Below, piece by piece: positions 47,829-56,041 of a stretch of 64,000 nucleotides of DNA. Both the position numbers and the translations under genes were made by a program. Under the pieces are notes generated by a model, which saw nothing but the letters and a program-made list of their open reading frames with translations, ran no database searches and had not been told where the DNA came from. Numbering within the stretch: the stretch's first letter is position 1; the number at the start of each line of letters is the position of its first letter. The DNA comes from Roseibium alexandrii DFL-11 (GTDB lineage Bacteria > Pseudomonadota > Alphaproteobacteria > Rhizobiales > Stappiaceae): assembly GCF_000158095.2 (NCBI RefSeq), contig NZ_CM011002.1, positions 921,541-985,540 of the forward strand, given 5' to 3'.

Positions 47829-49397
47829 TCAGTACCTGCTGCCGATCGCTCCACCTATGATGCCGCCAACAACACCGCCCATGAACGCTGCGCCTGCGGT
47901 GTTGCCACCGTTGTTGTTATTGTTTTGCTGGCGGGTGTTCTGATTACGGTTGGTTGCCGTGTTGGCCCGTGTGGTACTGCTGCGGGTTTTCTTGGCAGCA
48001 GCTGCTGCCGCCCGCTTGCGGTTCACTTCGGCCACATAGGCTGCGTATTGAGCCTCGGTCTGAGACGTCAGCAGCACATACTGGGCAGCTGTGAAGTATC
48101 CACTCGGAACCAACCCGTTCTGGGTCTGCCAGGTAGTGATACCGGCGCGGGTTTTTGGGCCGAAGGCACCATCCGGGCGGCCGACATTGTTGCCGGTGAG
48201 GTTCAACCGGGTTTGGACTTCGCGGCGTGCCGTGCGGTTCCAGCCGATCGACGCTTCGGTATCCGCAGTGCCTGCAACCAATTTTTTCGGATCCGGAAGA
48301 TTGGTCGCAGTCGTCGCGACACCAGTCTCTGTTGCTTGGTCAGCTGCTGTCGAGTTCCGGGACGCAACCTGCGTTCCAGACTGAAGGCGTTTGATCGCGT
48401 TCCGCGCGAAGTTCTTGAAAGTCCCTTCCGGATAGGCCGACAGATAGGCTTCATAGTCGGCAATCGTGTCGCTTTCCTTCACGGTGTTCCAAACCAGCTT
48501 CTCCCGTTCCCAGGCGATCGTGGACTGGGTCGCTGCGGCAGAGGCCGCCGGAGCTGTCGCCTGCGGTGCCGTTTTGGCTGTGTCACCGAGGCTCGCAACT
48601 TGCTGAGAATCAGCATCAGCCTGTTTGTTCAGGAATACCTCTCCAATCAAAGAGGCATTCACCCACGGGCGCTGACGCTTTTCAGTTGCGTCATAAACAT
48701 CACCAGTGACCCGGGTCATGACAGTCTGAATGGAAGCGTTCGGTGTGTCGATGTGACGGATCAAAGCGGATGTAAACGGCGAGTTGCTGCCTTCGCCATC
48801 GAGGGCCACGTCGCCCGGGCTGGTTGAAAATGCAATCACAGAGCCTTCACCGCCGGTCTCCTGAACCTTGATCTCTGCAAGGCCTGTCCCGACACTGCCG
48901 GACCGGCTCGGCCCCATGCGGCGGGCCAGAGTGCGGGCCAGCGGGTTGTCACGGCAAGCGTCAAGGAACACCATCTGCACTTTCACGTCTTTCGACATCT
49001 GGCGCATTATGAAGTCGACCGAGATTGTCTCAAAATCGATTGAGGTCTCGTCTTCGATTCTGGCGTCAACCGGGATCAGAAGGTTTTGGCCGGCGATCTG
49101 CATGCCGTGGCCTGCATAAAAGAGGACGGCAATGTCGGCACCATATGCCTTCTTTGCGAATTCCATGACAGTCCGGCGCATGTCCGAATAGGTTTGGTCC
49201 ATGCCGGACACAACGTCGAAACCAAGGCCGCGGAGTTTTCCGGCCATCACTTCGGCATCATTGGCCGGGTTTGGCAGTGCGACTGTGTGTTCATAGGCGC
49301 CATTGCCGAGTACAAGCGCAACGCGTTTCGCCAACGCAGGTGAGGTGCCTGCCAATGCAATTACAAGCACGGCGATCAAGTGTTTGAACATCTCCAT
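47829..49397 (-). CDS. Secreted caspase-like (C14) protein with peptidoglycan-binding domain
   Basis: A 522-residue exported protein. After a signal peptide (to about residue 23), a caspase/metacaspase p20-type domain has the His-Cys dyad: His97 in FYAGHGMQ and Cys148 in FLDACRDNP. A Ser/Ala/Thr-rich linker and a segment with SDTIADYEAYLSAYPEGTF follow. A peptidoglycan_binding_1-like domain (REVQTRLNLTGNNVGRPDG...) comes next, and an Asn/Gly-rich tail ends in a glycine zipper (GGVVGGIIGGAIGS). Related proteins are common in alphaproteobacteria but their job is unclear. The gene converges with the cyclase. Confidence 0.88.
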   Translation of the reverse strand: MEMFKHLIAVLVIALAGTSPALAKRVALVLGNGAYEHTVALPNPANDAEVMAGKLRGLGFDVVSGMDQTYSDMRRTVMEFAKKAYGADIAVLFYAGHGMQIAGQNLLIPVDARIEDETSIDFETISVDFIMRQMSKDVKVQMVFLDACRDNPLARTLARRMGPSRSGSVGTGLAEIKVQETGGEGSVIAFSTSPGDVALDGEGSNSPFTSALIRHIDTPNASIQTVMTRVTGDVYDATEKRQRPWVNASLIGEVFLNKQADADSQQVASLGDTAKTAPQATAPAASAAATQSTIAWEREKLVWNTVKESDTIADYEAYLSAYPEGTFKNFARNAIKRLQSGTQVASRNSTAADQATETGVATTATNLPDPKKLVAGTADTEASIGWNRTARREVQTRLNLTGNNVGRPDGAFGPKTRAGITTWQTQNGLVPSGYFTAAQYVLLTSQTEAQYAAYVAEVNRKRAAAAAAKKTRSSTTRANTATNRNQNTRQQNNNNNGGNTAGAAFMGGVVGGIIGGAIGSRY

Positions 49398-49684
49398 GTC
49401 CTTTCATCGATCTGGTGTCGCCGGTCGGTTGATCCGATCTTGTTCAGATATTCGTTCGTCTTTGAACTCATAATACCTGCAGACGCGCTATTAGATTGTA
49501 ATGTGTGTCACAAGAGGCCGGAAAAGACAGGTTTGCTGTCAGAGGCTGGAATGAGCCCAGCAATTCCGCCAATTTCGTTTGCCCCAAATCGATAACGATT
49601 ATAGACGGAGCCAAGTAAATTGGCCACGCTTAAGTGCTCGCATGGAAAGCGGAGGTTAAAATATGCCAGAGGTTTTTGAAAAGA

Positions 49685-49760
49685 TGGCACGCCCAACGGG
49701 ACTCGAACCCGTGTTTCCGCCGTGAAAGGGCGGCGTCCTAGACCGCTAGACGATGGGCGC
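49685..49760 (-). tRNA. tRNA-Glu (TTC)
   Basis: Read on the minus strand: acceptor GCGCCCA pairs with TGGGCGT, the anticodon loop is CTTTCAC giving anticodon TTC, the T-loop is GGTTCGAGTCC, and CCA is encoded. 76 bases, no intron. Confidence 0.96.
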
Positions 49761-49834
49761 GCGGTCGACGCGGTTGCGTCGTGGGGAGGCTTATAGGCGG
49801 GAAATGATTGGCCCGCAAGTGCCTTTTGGAGAAA

Positions 49835-49864
49835 ATTTCACAGGCCCGGAAACTCGGGCCTGTG
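49835..49864 (-). terminator. Terminator downstream of gloA
   Basis: CACAGGCCCG (49839-49848) pairs with CGGGCCTGTG (49855-49864), a perfect 10-bp stem with a six-base loop. On the minus strand it is followed by AAATTTTC, a modest T run. Confidence 0.6.
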
Positions 49865-49931
49865 CTTGTTGAAAACCAGCGATCAGCCGGAAATCATTTG
49901 TCTGAGCTCGGCGGGGATACCTTTAGCCGGA

Positions 49932-50372
49932 TCACCACTCGCCAGTGTTGCCCATGGACGCCCAGGGTTCCCTGATTTCAAGGGCCTGGCCTTTTTGCAG
50001 AAGCTCGAAAGAGATGTTGTCCGGGGAGCGAACAAATGCCATGCGGCCGTCGCGCGGCGGGCGATTGATGGTCACACCTTTGCTCTGCAAAGCCTCGCAA
50101 AACTCATAAATGTTGTCGACTTCATACGCGAGGTGACCAAAGTTGCGGCCGCCGGTGTATTCTTCCGGATCCCAGTTATAGGTAAGTTCCAGAACCGGAC
50201 GGGCGTTTTCCTTCGCGCTTTCAACGTCATCAGAGCTTGCAAGGAACACAAGAGTGAACCGGCCCTGTTCGCTTTCATAGCGGCGGGTTTCGGTCATGCC
50301 CATTTTGTTGCAATAAAAATCGAGCGAGTCTTCCAAATTGGAAACACGAACCATGGTGTGCAAATAACGCAT
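49932..50372 (-). CDS. gloA: Lactoylglutathione lyase (glyoxalase I)
   Basis: Converts the methylglyoxal-glutathione hemithioacetal to S-lactoylglutathione. The 146-residue protein has all four metal ligands of bacterial GloA: His5, Glu62, His80 and Glu123, in the contexts [27 protein letters not shown] and SFELLQ. The lack of an insertion fits the Ni/Co-type enzyme. It is divergent from the sirtuin gene with a 52-base spacer. Confidence 0.95.
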   Translation of the reverse strand: MRYLHTMVRVSNLEDSLDFYCNKMGMTETRRYESEQGRFTLVFLASSDDVESAKENARPVLELTYNWDPEEYTGGRNFGHLAYEVDNIYEFCEALQSKGVTINRPPRDGRMAFVRSPDNISFELLQKGQALEIREPWASMGNTGEW

Positions 50373-50424
50373 GTCTTACCCTCTTTAGCAGCGTTTTAAA
50401 TTTGATGGAGCAACGGACCGGCTC

Positions 50425-51195
50425 ATGAAGATCATCACCGAACTGGCCGAAGCGCAGGAATATGTGTCGTCTTTCGCCGAAATGCCCACTGGATCCATCG
50501 TCGCGTTGACGGGCGCGGGCATCTCAACTGATTCCGGGATCCCTGATTTCAGGTCACCCGGTGGTATTTGGTCTCAACGTGCTCCTGTTCAATATCAGGA
50601 TTTTCTGGCTTTTGAAGAGAGCCGTCTTGAGGACTGGGACCGCCGGTTCGAAATGCAGGCTTTTTTTTCAGCCGCAGAACCGAACCCCGCGCATCTTGCG
50701 CTGAGCAGTCTCAGCGAAAAAGGACAGTTGTCCACTTTGATCACGCAAAATGTCGACGGATTGCATCAACGATCGGGTGTTTCAGCGGATAAACTGATCG
50801 AGCTGCATGGCAATTCCACCTATGCCACCTGCCTGGAGTGTGGCCGTGAGGCCGCCCTGGATAACCAGAAAGCCGCTGTCGAGGCTGGGGGCAGTCCGCG
50901 CTGCACGGCGTGTGGCGGACTTTTGAAAGCTGCGGTCATCAGTTTCGGTCAGACGATGCCGGAAAAGGAAATGGAACGGGCGGTGGACGCATGCCAGTCT
51001 TGTGATATTTTTCTTGTACTCGGGTCTTCCCTTGTGGTGCACCCCGCTGCGCAATTGCCCGTCATCGCAGCCAGCAGCGGTGCGGACCTGGTGATTCTCA
51101 ACCGCGAAGAAACGCCGATCGATTCGATCGCTAAAGCCATCTTGCGAACGCCACTAGCGGCGACTTTCGCAAATTTTCTTATGAAACCGGCGTAA
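50425..51195 (+). CDS. cobB: Sirtuin, NAD-dependent protein deacylase
   Basis: A 256-residue SIR2-family enzyme removing acyl groups from lysine. NAD-site motifs are GAGIS at 30-34 with TDSGIPDFRSPGG, and TQNVDGLHQ (Asn-Asp at 109-111). Catalytic His128 is in ELHGN. Four zinc cysteines (136, 139, 160, 163) are intact. The typical CobB desuccinylase Tyr-x-x-Arg motif is not evident, so plain deacetylase activity is more likely. Monocistronic by context. Confidence 0.94.
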   Translation: MKIITELAEAQEYVSSFAEMPTGSIVALTGAGISTDSGIPDFRSPGGIWSQRAPVQYQDFLAFEESRLEDWDRRFEMQAFFSAAEPNPAHLALSSLSEKGQLSTLITQNVDGLHQRSGVSADKLIELHGNSTYATCLECGREAALDNQKAAVEAGGSPRCTACGGLLKAAVISFGQTMPEKEMERAVDACQSCDIFLVLGSSLVVHPAAQLPVIAASSGADLVILNREETPIDSIAKAILRTPLAATFANFLMKPA

Positions 51196-51341
51196 ATCGC
51201 TGAAATGGTCTGTGGTTAGTCTGTTAATTTTTCTTTGCGGCAAAATGTGCGGTGTTATCCTTTTGTTAGGAATCAGCTGGTGGGTGCGTCGTTATCGGGC
51301 CCGAAGCTGGTAGATGTGCACCAAAGACGGGACATTTGATT

Positions 51342-51923
51342 ATGGGGGTTAAAGCCGCACGGGATCCCCGCGCACTCGAAGACCTGACGGAAGATGTTGC
51401 CGTTGATGTATTCGAGGTTGCCGGAACGATTAAATGGTTCGACGTCGGTAAGGGCTACGGCTTTATCGTACCGGACAGTGGCGAGACAGACATTCTGCTT
51501 CACGTGACATGCCTGAGGCGGGACGGTTTCCAAACCGCTTATGAAGGTGCACGCGTAGTGTGCGAGGTATTGGACCGGCCGCGCGGGCTTCAGGCGTTTC
51601 GCATCCTTTCCATGGATGAGAGCACGGCCGTTCACCCGTCTCAATTGCCGCCCTCGCGGACCCACGTACAGGTGGTCCCTGAGACAGGCTTCGAGACCGC
51701 GACCGTCAAGTGGTTCAACCGTGTGAAGGGCTTTGGCTTCCTAACACAAGGTGAGGGGACCGAAGACATCTTCATTCACATGGAGACGCTCCGACGCTAT
51801 GGCATTACCGAACTGCGGCCAGGCCAAGAGGTGCTTGTGCGCTTCGGTACCGGTCCGAAAGGACGTATGGCCGCCGAGATCCGGCCGGTTGGAAGCGGCA
51901 CGCATATCCCAGCGTCTCATTGA
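51342..51923 (+). CDS. Double cold-shock-domain protein
   Basis: A 193-residue protein from ATG 51342 with two cold-shock domains: VAGTIKWFDVGKGYGFIVPDSGETDILLH at about 30-60 and ETATVKWFNRVKGFGFLTQGEGTEDIFIH at about 115-145. RNP1-like KGYGFI and KGFGFL are present, so it should bind single-stranded RNA or DNA. Tandem CSD proteins of this size beside a DUF192 gene are typical of Hyphomicrobiales. A strong terminator follows at 51946-51970. Confidence 0.92.
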   Translation: MGVKAARDPRALEDLTEDVAVDVFEVAGTIKWFDVGKGYGFIVPDSGETDILLHVTCLRRDGFQTAYEGARVVCEVLDRPRGLQAFRILSMDESTAVHPSQLPPSRTHVQVVPETGFETATVKWFNRVKGFGFLTQGEGTEDIFIHMETLRRYGITELRPGQEVLVRFGTGPKGRMAAEIRPVGSGTHIPASH

Positions 51924-51945
51924 GACAGGGCGCATCACAGTTTAC

Positions 51946-51970
51946 GGCCGGACATGTTCCGGCCTTTTTT
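51946..51970 (+). terminator. Intrinsic terminator after the cold-shock gene
   Basis: GGCCGGA (51946-51952) pairs with TCCGGCC (51958-51964), followed by six T. Confidence 0.9.
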
Positions 51971-52011
51971 AATGGTGTATCTCGATAGAACCTGTCGCAA
52001 CCGGAGTTCTC

Positions 52012-52509
52012 ATGAACGCGTACCACTTGCCCCGATCCGTTGCCCTGGCATTGTGTTTGAGCTTTGCCATCCTTTTGAGCGCCGTGAGCAACGGCTCGTT
52101 TGCCGGGAACAGTCAAACGCTTCCGACCGAGCAGCTGACCGTCATTTCCGGCGTGAACGAACATCGGTTTACGGTGGAAGTGGCTTCCACGGATACGCAG
52201 CGGGCAAAAGGGCTGATGTTCCGGGAAGAAATGGCGGCAGAGCACGGCATGCTGTTCATATTTGATGGCGAATTCGAGCGCCATTTCTGGATGAAAAACA
52301 CACCGCTGCCGCTCGATATCATTTTTATTTCCTCTGATGGGAAGATCGTCAGCATTGCCGCGGACACCACGCCTTATTCGGAAAAAGTCATCCCGTCCGG
52401 CGCGCCGGCAAAATTCGTTCTTGAGCTCAATGCAGGAATTGCCGCCAAGCTCGGCATCAAACCGGGAGACGAAGTTGTTGCCGGATCGATGGGACTGAAC
52501 GACGCCTGA
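52012..52509 (+). CDS. DUF192 family exported protein
   Basis: A 165-residue protein with an N-terminal signal peptide (to about SFAGN) and a DUF192 domain: VEVASTDTQRAKGLMFRE, GMLFIFDGEFERHFWMKNT and LPLDIIFISSDGKIVSI. The family is small, secreted and of unknown function. It lies between the double cold-shock gene and tRNA-Pro, a neighbourhood I recall as conserved in this order of bacteria. Confidence 0.88.
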   Translation: MNAYHLPRSVALALCLSFAILLSAVSNGSFAGNSQTLPTEQLTVISGVNEHRFTVEVASTDTQRAKGLMFREEMAAEHGMLFIFDGEFERHFWMKNTPLPLDIIFISSDGKIVSIAADTTPYSEKVIPSGAPAKFVLELNAGIAAKLGIKPGDEVVAGSMGLNDA

Positions 52510-52635
52510 CGAAGACCGTGTCTCTGGAAGCGCATCACTGTTCTGAAATTGACTGTCCACAAGCATGAGCTCAGGGCGTGACTTTCGCTACTTGACGAAC
52601 GAAGCAAACGCGGATACACCGCCCAAACCAGCCGT

Positions 52636-52712
<77 letters not shown>

Positions 52713-52916
52713 TTTCTTCTCTCTATAAAAAGTATTCTGCCGGCTAACCAGCAAACCCTTCGTTTGTCTGAATTTTGGTCTGATCACAGCTGCCACTCTG
52801 AGGAAATCGGGGAAGTTGTGTTCTTTTTCTTGTGCATCCCGCAGCCGTGTCCCACCCTTGATAAGGGGCGGGAGAAAAGCGGCGGTACCGCTTTTGCCTG
52901 GGCCAAGCAGGGCAAG

Positions 52917-53630
52917 ATGTTTAGCGATCAAAAACACCAAACGACTTTGGAGGTGGCCGCGGCGACCGCCGTTGTAAAAGCGCTAATCATGGACGTCGGT
53001 CTGACTGTTAGGGAAAGCAGCGATTTTGGTCTTTTCGAAGAGACCATCCGGAAGACTGAAGACAAGTATCTGATGGAGGACTTTTCGCCCCGGTTTTTCG
53101 ATCTCCACGGTTCAACGGCTTTTTGGATCGGTGCGTATGACGAACGAGGAAATGTCGTTTCCGTGCAGGCTGCAAAGGTTGAGGATCTCCAGGACCGGAG
53201 CCTCGCAGAACACTGGCAGCAACAGCAACGGCGGATTTTTGTTGATCCAAATCCGCAAGCGCGTTTCGGCAACGACCATGCCCATGATGCATATTTTCTT
53301 CGGGGCAAGATTGTCTACCATGGCAATTTGTGGCTGCGCCGGGATGTCCGCGGCAAAGGCCTTGCTGAGCCTTTGACCCAACTTGGCTTTCTTGTGGCAC
53401 TTTTGAAATGGTCGCCTGACTATCTCTACGGACTGATGGCCGCATCTGCAGCTGAAAAAGGGTTTGGTATCCGGGTCGGGTACCGGCGGTTTGTGCCCCG
53501 CGGTACTCATTGGGAGCTTCCCCCCGGCCACATCCGGCCGGATGATTGGCTGGTGTATTCCACCCGCAACGACCTTATCGGCCTCGCACGGACGATTGCA
53601 GCTACCGGCGGCGTTGCAGATCCTGAATAA
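52917..53630 (+). CDS. Unrecognised protein, possible GNAT-fold
   Basis: A 237-residue cytosolic protein from ATG 52917 (AGGGCAAG before it). The frame is open back into tRNA-Pro, but that part is not credible coding sequence. The central stretch HGNLWLRRDVRGKGLAEPLTQLGFLVALL has the look of the acetyl-CoA loop (R-x-x-G-x-G/A) of GNAT enzymes, and GIRVGYRRFVPRG follows. No named family is recognised. Its last 29 bases overlap the end of the opposing gene. Confidence 0.55.
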   Translation: MFSDQKHQTTLEVAAATAVVKALIMDVGLTVRESSDFGLFEETIRKTEDKYLMEDFSPRFFDLHGSTAFWIGAYDERGNVVSVQAAKVEDLQDRSLAEHWQQQQRRIFVDPNPQARFGNDHAHDAYFLRGKIVYHGNLWLRRDVRGKGLAEPLTQLGFLVALLKWSPDYLYGLMAASAAEKGFGIRVGYRRFVPRGTHWELPPGHIRPDDWLVYSTRNDLIGLARTIAATGGVADPE

Positions 53631-54117
53631 CGCCGTAGTAGGCGCATATCTGATAGCTCGCCGCTGGTGCAGGTCTGATGCCGACAATCAGCCTTTCGAA
53701 CGCGATTTCGTATGTCTCGCCGTCAAGTGAGATCAGTGTGCGTGCATAACCGTAATAAGGCCGAATATTGAGCGCCGCCTTATAGGCATCTGCAGAAGCC
53801 TTTTCCAATTCCGCATCAGGTGTCCGCAATCCGGATGCCGGACCGCCGACGGCTTCCGGGGTGGCCCACTGATCGCCGAACAGCAGCCGTTGACTGGATT
53901 CGCGTCCAACATAGAAAATCGGAGGAGGCGCCAAGTCTGAAACCTTGTCGGAACACAAGCTCAAATAATTGATGTAAGGTTTGAGCGTGCCTGGTGTGGC
54001 CTGGTGCGACGCGGATTGAATTGCTTCATAGAATTCAGACAGTTTCGGGTCTGCAAGGCCTTGTTCTATAACCTTGGTCCCAAGCTCTGTGAATGTAGAT
54101 GCCGGACGTGTCAGCAC
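53602..54117 (-). CDS. Unrecognised protein, possibly PAS-like
   Basis: A 171-residue protein starting at GTG 54117, 28 bases after the neighbouring 82-residue gene. IFYVGRESSQRLLFGDQWA in the middle, then LISLDGETYEIAFERLIVGIRP near the end, faintly recall PAS-type folds used as small sensors. No membrane or catalytic motif. Co-directional with the upstream small gene, probably one transcript. Confidence 0.5.
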   Translation of the reverse strand: MLTRPASTFTELGTKVIEQGLADPKLSEFYEAIQSASHQATPGTLKPYINYLSLCSDKVSDLAPPPIFYVGRESSQRLLFGDQWATPEAVGGPASGLRTPDAELEKASADAYKAALNIRPYYGYARTLISLDGETYEIAFERLIVGIRPAPAASYQICAYYGVIQDLQRRR

Positions 54118-54145
54118 AGTATTACGATACCCTTTTCGTTTCGTC

Positions 54146-54394
54146 TTACCGATTGAACGCCGTTAACAACAAAGACATGACGTTCAAGAACTCTTCCTGT
54201 TTCTCGGGCGGGAGATCGGAAACGTCTTGAACAGCGTAGTCGAGCGTTAAAATCATGTTCCACATTTCGCTGAGGTTTGCAGCGTCAATGTCAGCGCGCA
54301 ATCCAACCGGATTCAGGCGCCGTGTTTCGGGCAGATCAAAAGAAATCTGGTCATCGCTCTTAAAACCAAACAGGTTCTGAAAGTGATGTTGCAT
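54146..54394 (-). CDS. Small acidic protein of unknown function
   Basis: An 82-residue, acidic, mostly helical protein (LSEMWNMILTLDYAVQDVSD, then PPEKQEEFLNVMSLLL). It precedes the PAS-like gene in the same direction. No family recognised and no signal peptide. Confidence 0.5.
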   Translation of the reverse strand: MQHHFQNLFGFKSDDQISFDLPETRRLNPVGLRADIDAANLSEMWNMILTLDYAVQDVSDLPPEKQEEFLNVMSLLLTAFNR

Positions 54395-54815
54395 GACTTG
54401 CTTTCCTGTTATTGGGTGGCGGTTCAGCCTTTCGCGTCCCGGACACCATTTTTTGCCGGTGTTCTTAATTGCCTAATTATTGGATGGCAGAACTTAACGG
54501 CAGAATGCACTCGTAACTTTTTCATTCCAGTTAAAATAATATCACAGGTTGTGTTCTTGCGCCATGTTACAACGCGGCTAGTTCTCCGATTTCTTTCACA
54601 TCGTTAATTCAGTATTGCTGCGATGCGTCATTTCTGACTGGAATCTTTGTTGCGGCAATCTGTTGCTATCAGAAACATGGGTTTGCTCTTGGTGCAGTGC
54701 AATTTGGCGCATGAAACCAGAACAGGTCGACTGCAGATATTGACTTCCGGATCAAAGGAGGGAACAAGCTGATTTGAGATTTGTCACATGTCAAAATGAG
54801 CACAGGATAAGACCT
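54395..54815. other. Intergenic region with no recognised feature
   Basis: About 420 bases, somewhat AT-rich, between two divergent genes. I see no convincing open frame, RNA gene or repeat here. It should contain promoters of the 82-residue gene (minus) and the complex I gene (plus). Confidence 0.6.
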
Positions 54816-55121
54816 ATGGTCGCGCGCATTTACCAGCCGGCAAAAACGGCAACGCAATCGGGTAAGGCCAAAACGCAGAGATGGGTTCTGGATTTCGAAC
54901 CGGAGGTTGCCAAATCCGTCGAACCTTTGATGGGCTACACATCGTCTTCGGATATGAAGCAGCAAGTGCGCATGGTGTTCGAAAGCCAAGAAGACGCCGT
55001 GGCTTATGCAAAACGCCAGGGCATCCCATACCGTGTTGAGAAGTCGCAGGCGCGTGTGGTGCGCGGTGCCGCGTACGCTGACAATTTCAAGTTCGACCGC
55101 GTCGCGCCCTGGACGCACTAA
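54816..55121 (+). CDS. ETC complex I subunit (NDUFS4-type)
   Basis: A 101-residue accessory subunit of NADH:ubiquinone oxidoreductase, homologous to mitochondrial NDUFS4. From ATG 54816 (AGGA upstream) it reads RIYQPAKTATQSGKAKT, then WVLDFEPE, MGYTSSSDM and DAVAYAKRQGIPY, matching the family signature. It is encoded apart from the nuo operon, as usual in alphaproteobacteria, just before tRNA-Arg. Confidence 0.92.
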   Translation: MVARIYQPAKTATQSGKAKTQRWVLDFEPEVAKSVEPLMGYTSSSDMKQQVRMVFESQEDAVAYAKRQGIPYRVEKSQARVVRGAAYADNFKFDRVAPWTH

Positions 55122-55232
55122 GCGGAAAGTGATGTCCCTGTTGTCAAACAAAATGATTGTTGAAATGATTGTTTTGATGTCGACAGGATTGGCGGCTTTG
55201 CCGCACAAAGGGTTCAGCAATCGCTAGCTCAC

Positions 55233-55309
55233 GGCCCCGTAGCTCAGCTGGATAGAGCACTCGCCTTCTAAGCGAATGGTCGCAGGTTCGAATCCTGCCG
55301 GGGTCGCCA
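55233..55309 (+). tRNA. tRNA-Arg (TCT)
   Basis: Acceptor GGCCCCG pairs with CGGGGTC, the anticodon loop is CTTCTAA giving anticodon TCT, the T-loop is GGTTCGAATCC, and CCA is encoded. 77 bases. Confidence 0.96.
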
Positions 55310-55621
55310 CTTTTTCTGCAAATGTAATTTCTCAAAGGTATGAAGCTGTTGGACCGGCTCGCGTTTAGATATCGCAGCTAAGACCGTGCCAGGGAGCGGT
55401 CGTCTTCAGTCGTAAAAATCACACTGTTATGAACTTCAAATCCGGCTCGAGCCAGCATTCGGCCGCACAGAAGTCCCATAAACCGGTCTCTACCTTTGAA
55501 ATAAAAAAGACCGGGAGCCCGTGTCCCGGTCAGTCTTTGGAGCGTTGTAGTGAAGCTGGACAAGCTGCGATCCTGTTAGGAACAGGACCGCTGCCGCCAA
55601 AATGGCAATGCGGCCAGTGTT
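55310..55621. other. Spacer between tRNA-Arg and the unknown small gene
   Basis: About 310 bases. Apart from a terminator at 55503-55531 nothing firm is seen. A 61-codon minus-strand frame (55378-55563) runs straight through the terminator hairpin and has no ribosome site, so I do not call it. No direct repeat of the tRNA-Arg 3' end was found here. Confidence 0.55.
55503..55531 (-). terminator. Terminator of the small gene divergent from the SARP-like regulator
   Basis: On the minus strand GACCGGGA pairs with TCCCGGTC (55509-55516 with 55524-55531) and is followed by six T. It lies about 90 bases past the 78-residue gene. Confidence 0.75.
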
Positions 55622-55858
55622 TCAGGTGCCGGTGCTGGTTTGATTGACCATCAAAGGTGTAACCTTGGACTTCAGCATGGTGTCGAGATCTTCGCTGCCG
55701 TCTTCAAGGGATTGAAGCGCCATATCGAGGAAATATGAGCAAAAGGTCCGACCGTCTTTGTCAGCTTCCTTTTGCGTATAGCGGATCATACGCTTGATGG
55801 CCTCTACGGGAGGTTCCTGATCAAGTTTTGGATCTGTTTTAACGTTGGATTGAGACAT
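55622..55858 (-). CDS. Small protein divergent from the SARP-like regulator
   Basis: A 78-residue protein from ATG 55858 with GGGTGG upstream. The frame is open much further (to 56227), but that part is antisense to the regulator start and not credible. It is helical and charged (AIKRMIRYTQKEADKD) with one Cys (RTFCSYF), ending in MVNQTSTGT. No family recognised. Sharing the regulator's divergent promoter and having its own terminator suggest it belongs to the same unit as the YcaO system; that is inference. Confidence 0.55.
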   Translation of the reverse strand: MSQSNVKTDPKLDQEPPVEAIKRMIRYTQKEADKDGRTFCSYFLDMALQSLEDGSEDLDTMLKSKVTPLMVNQTSTGT

Positions 55859-55939
55859 AATACCACCCACCAGTGTTGCTGTCTTTTGGAGGATTCCTGC
55901 ACTCTGGAAGCCTTTCAAGATCGCCATGTTGTTGTTGAA

Positions 55940-55979
55940 GCGTGAAACGAGCGTGATAAAGTCTTCGTGTATTTCACGC
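55940..55979. promoter_or_regulatory. Direct and inverted repeats in the SARP-like divergent promoter
   Basis: CGTGAAA (55941) and CGTGATA (55952) are heptamer-like direct repeats 11 bp apart, the spacing typical of SARP binding sites; a third CGTGT begins at 55966. GCGTGAAA (55940-55947) and TTTCACGC (55972-55979) also form a perfect 8-bp inverted repeat. This is a candidate autoregulatory operator. Confidence 0.45.
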
Positions 55980-56041
55980 AGCGTTGCATTCTGGGTTGTG
56001 TGGCCGCTGTCAAAAATGACGTGAGTGAAGGAAATTGTAAG

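Noticed and set aside
49866..50399. 177-codon plus-strand frame at gloA
   Set aside because: Antisense to glyoxalase I, which has all four metal ligands; it also begins in the terminator.
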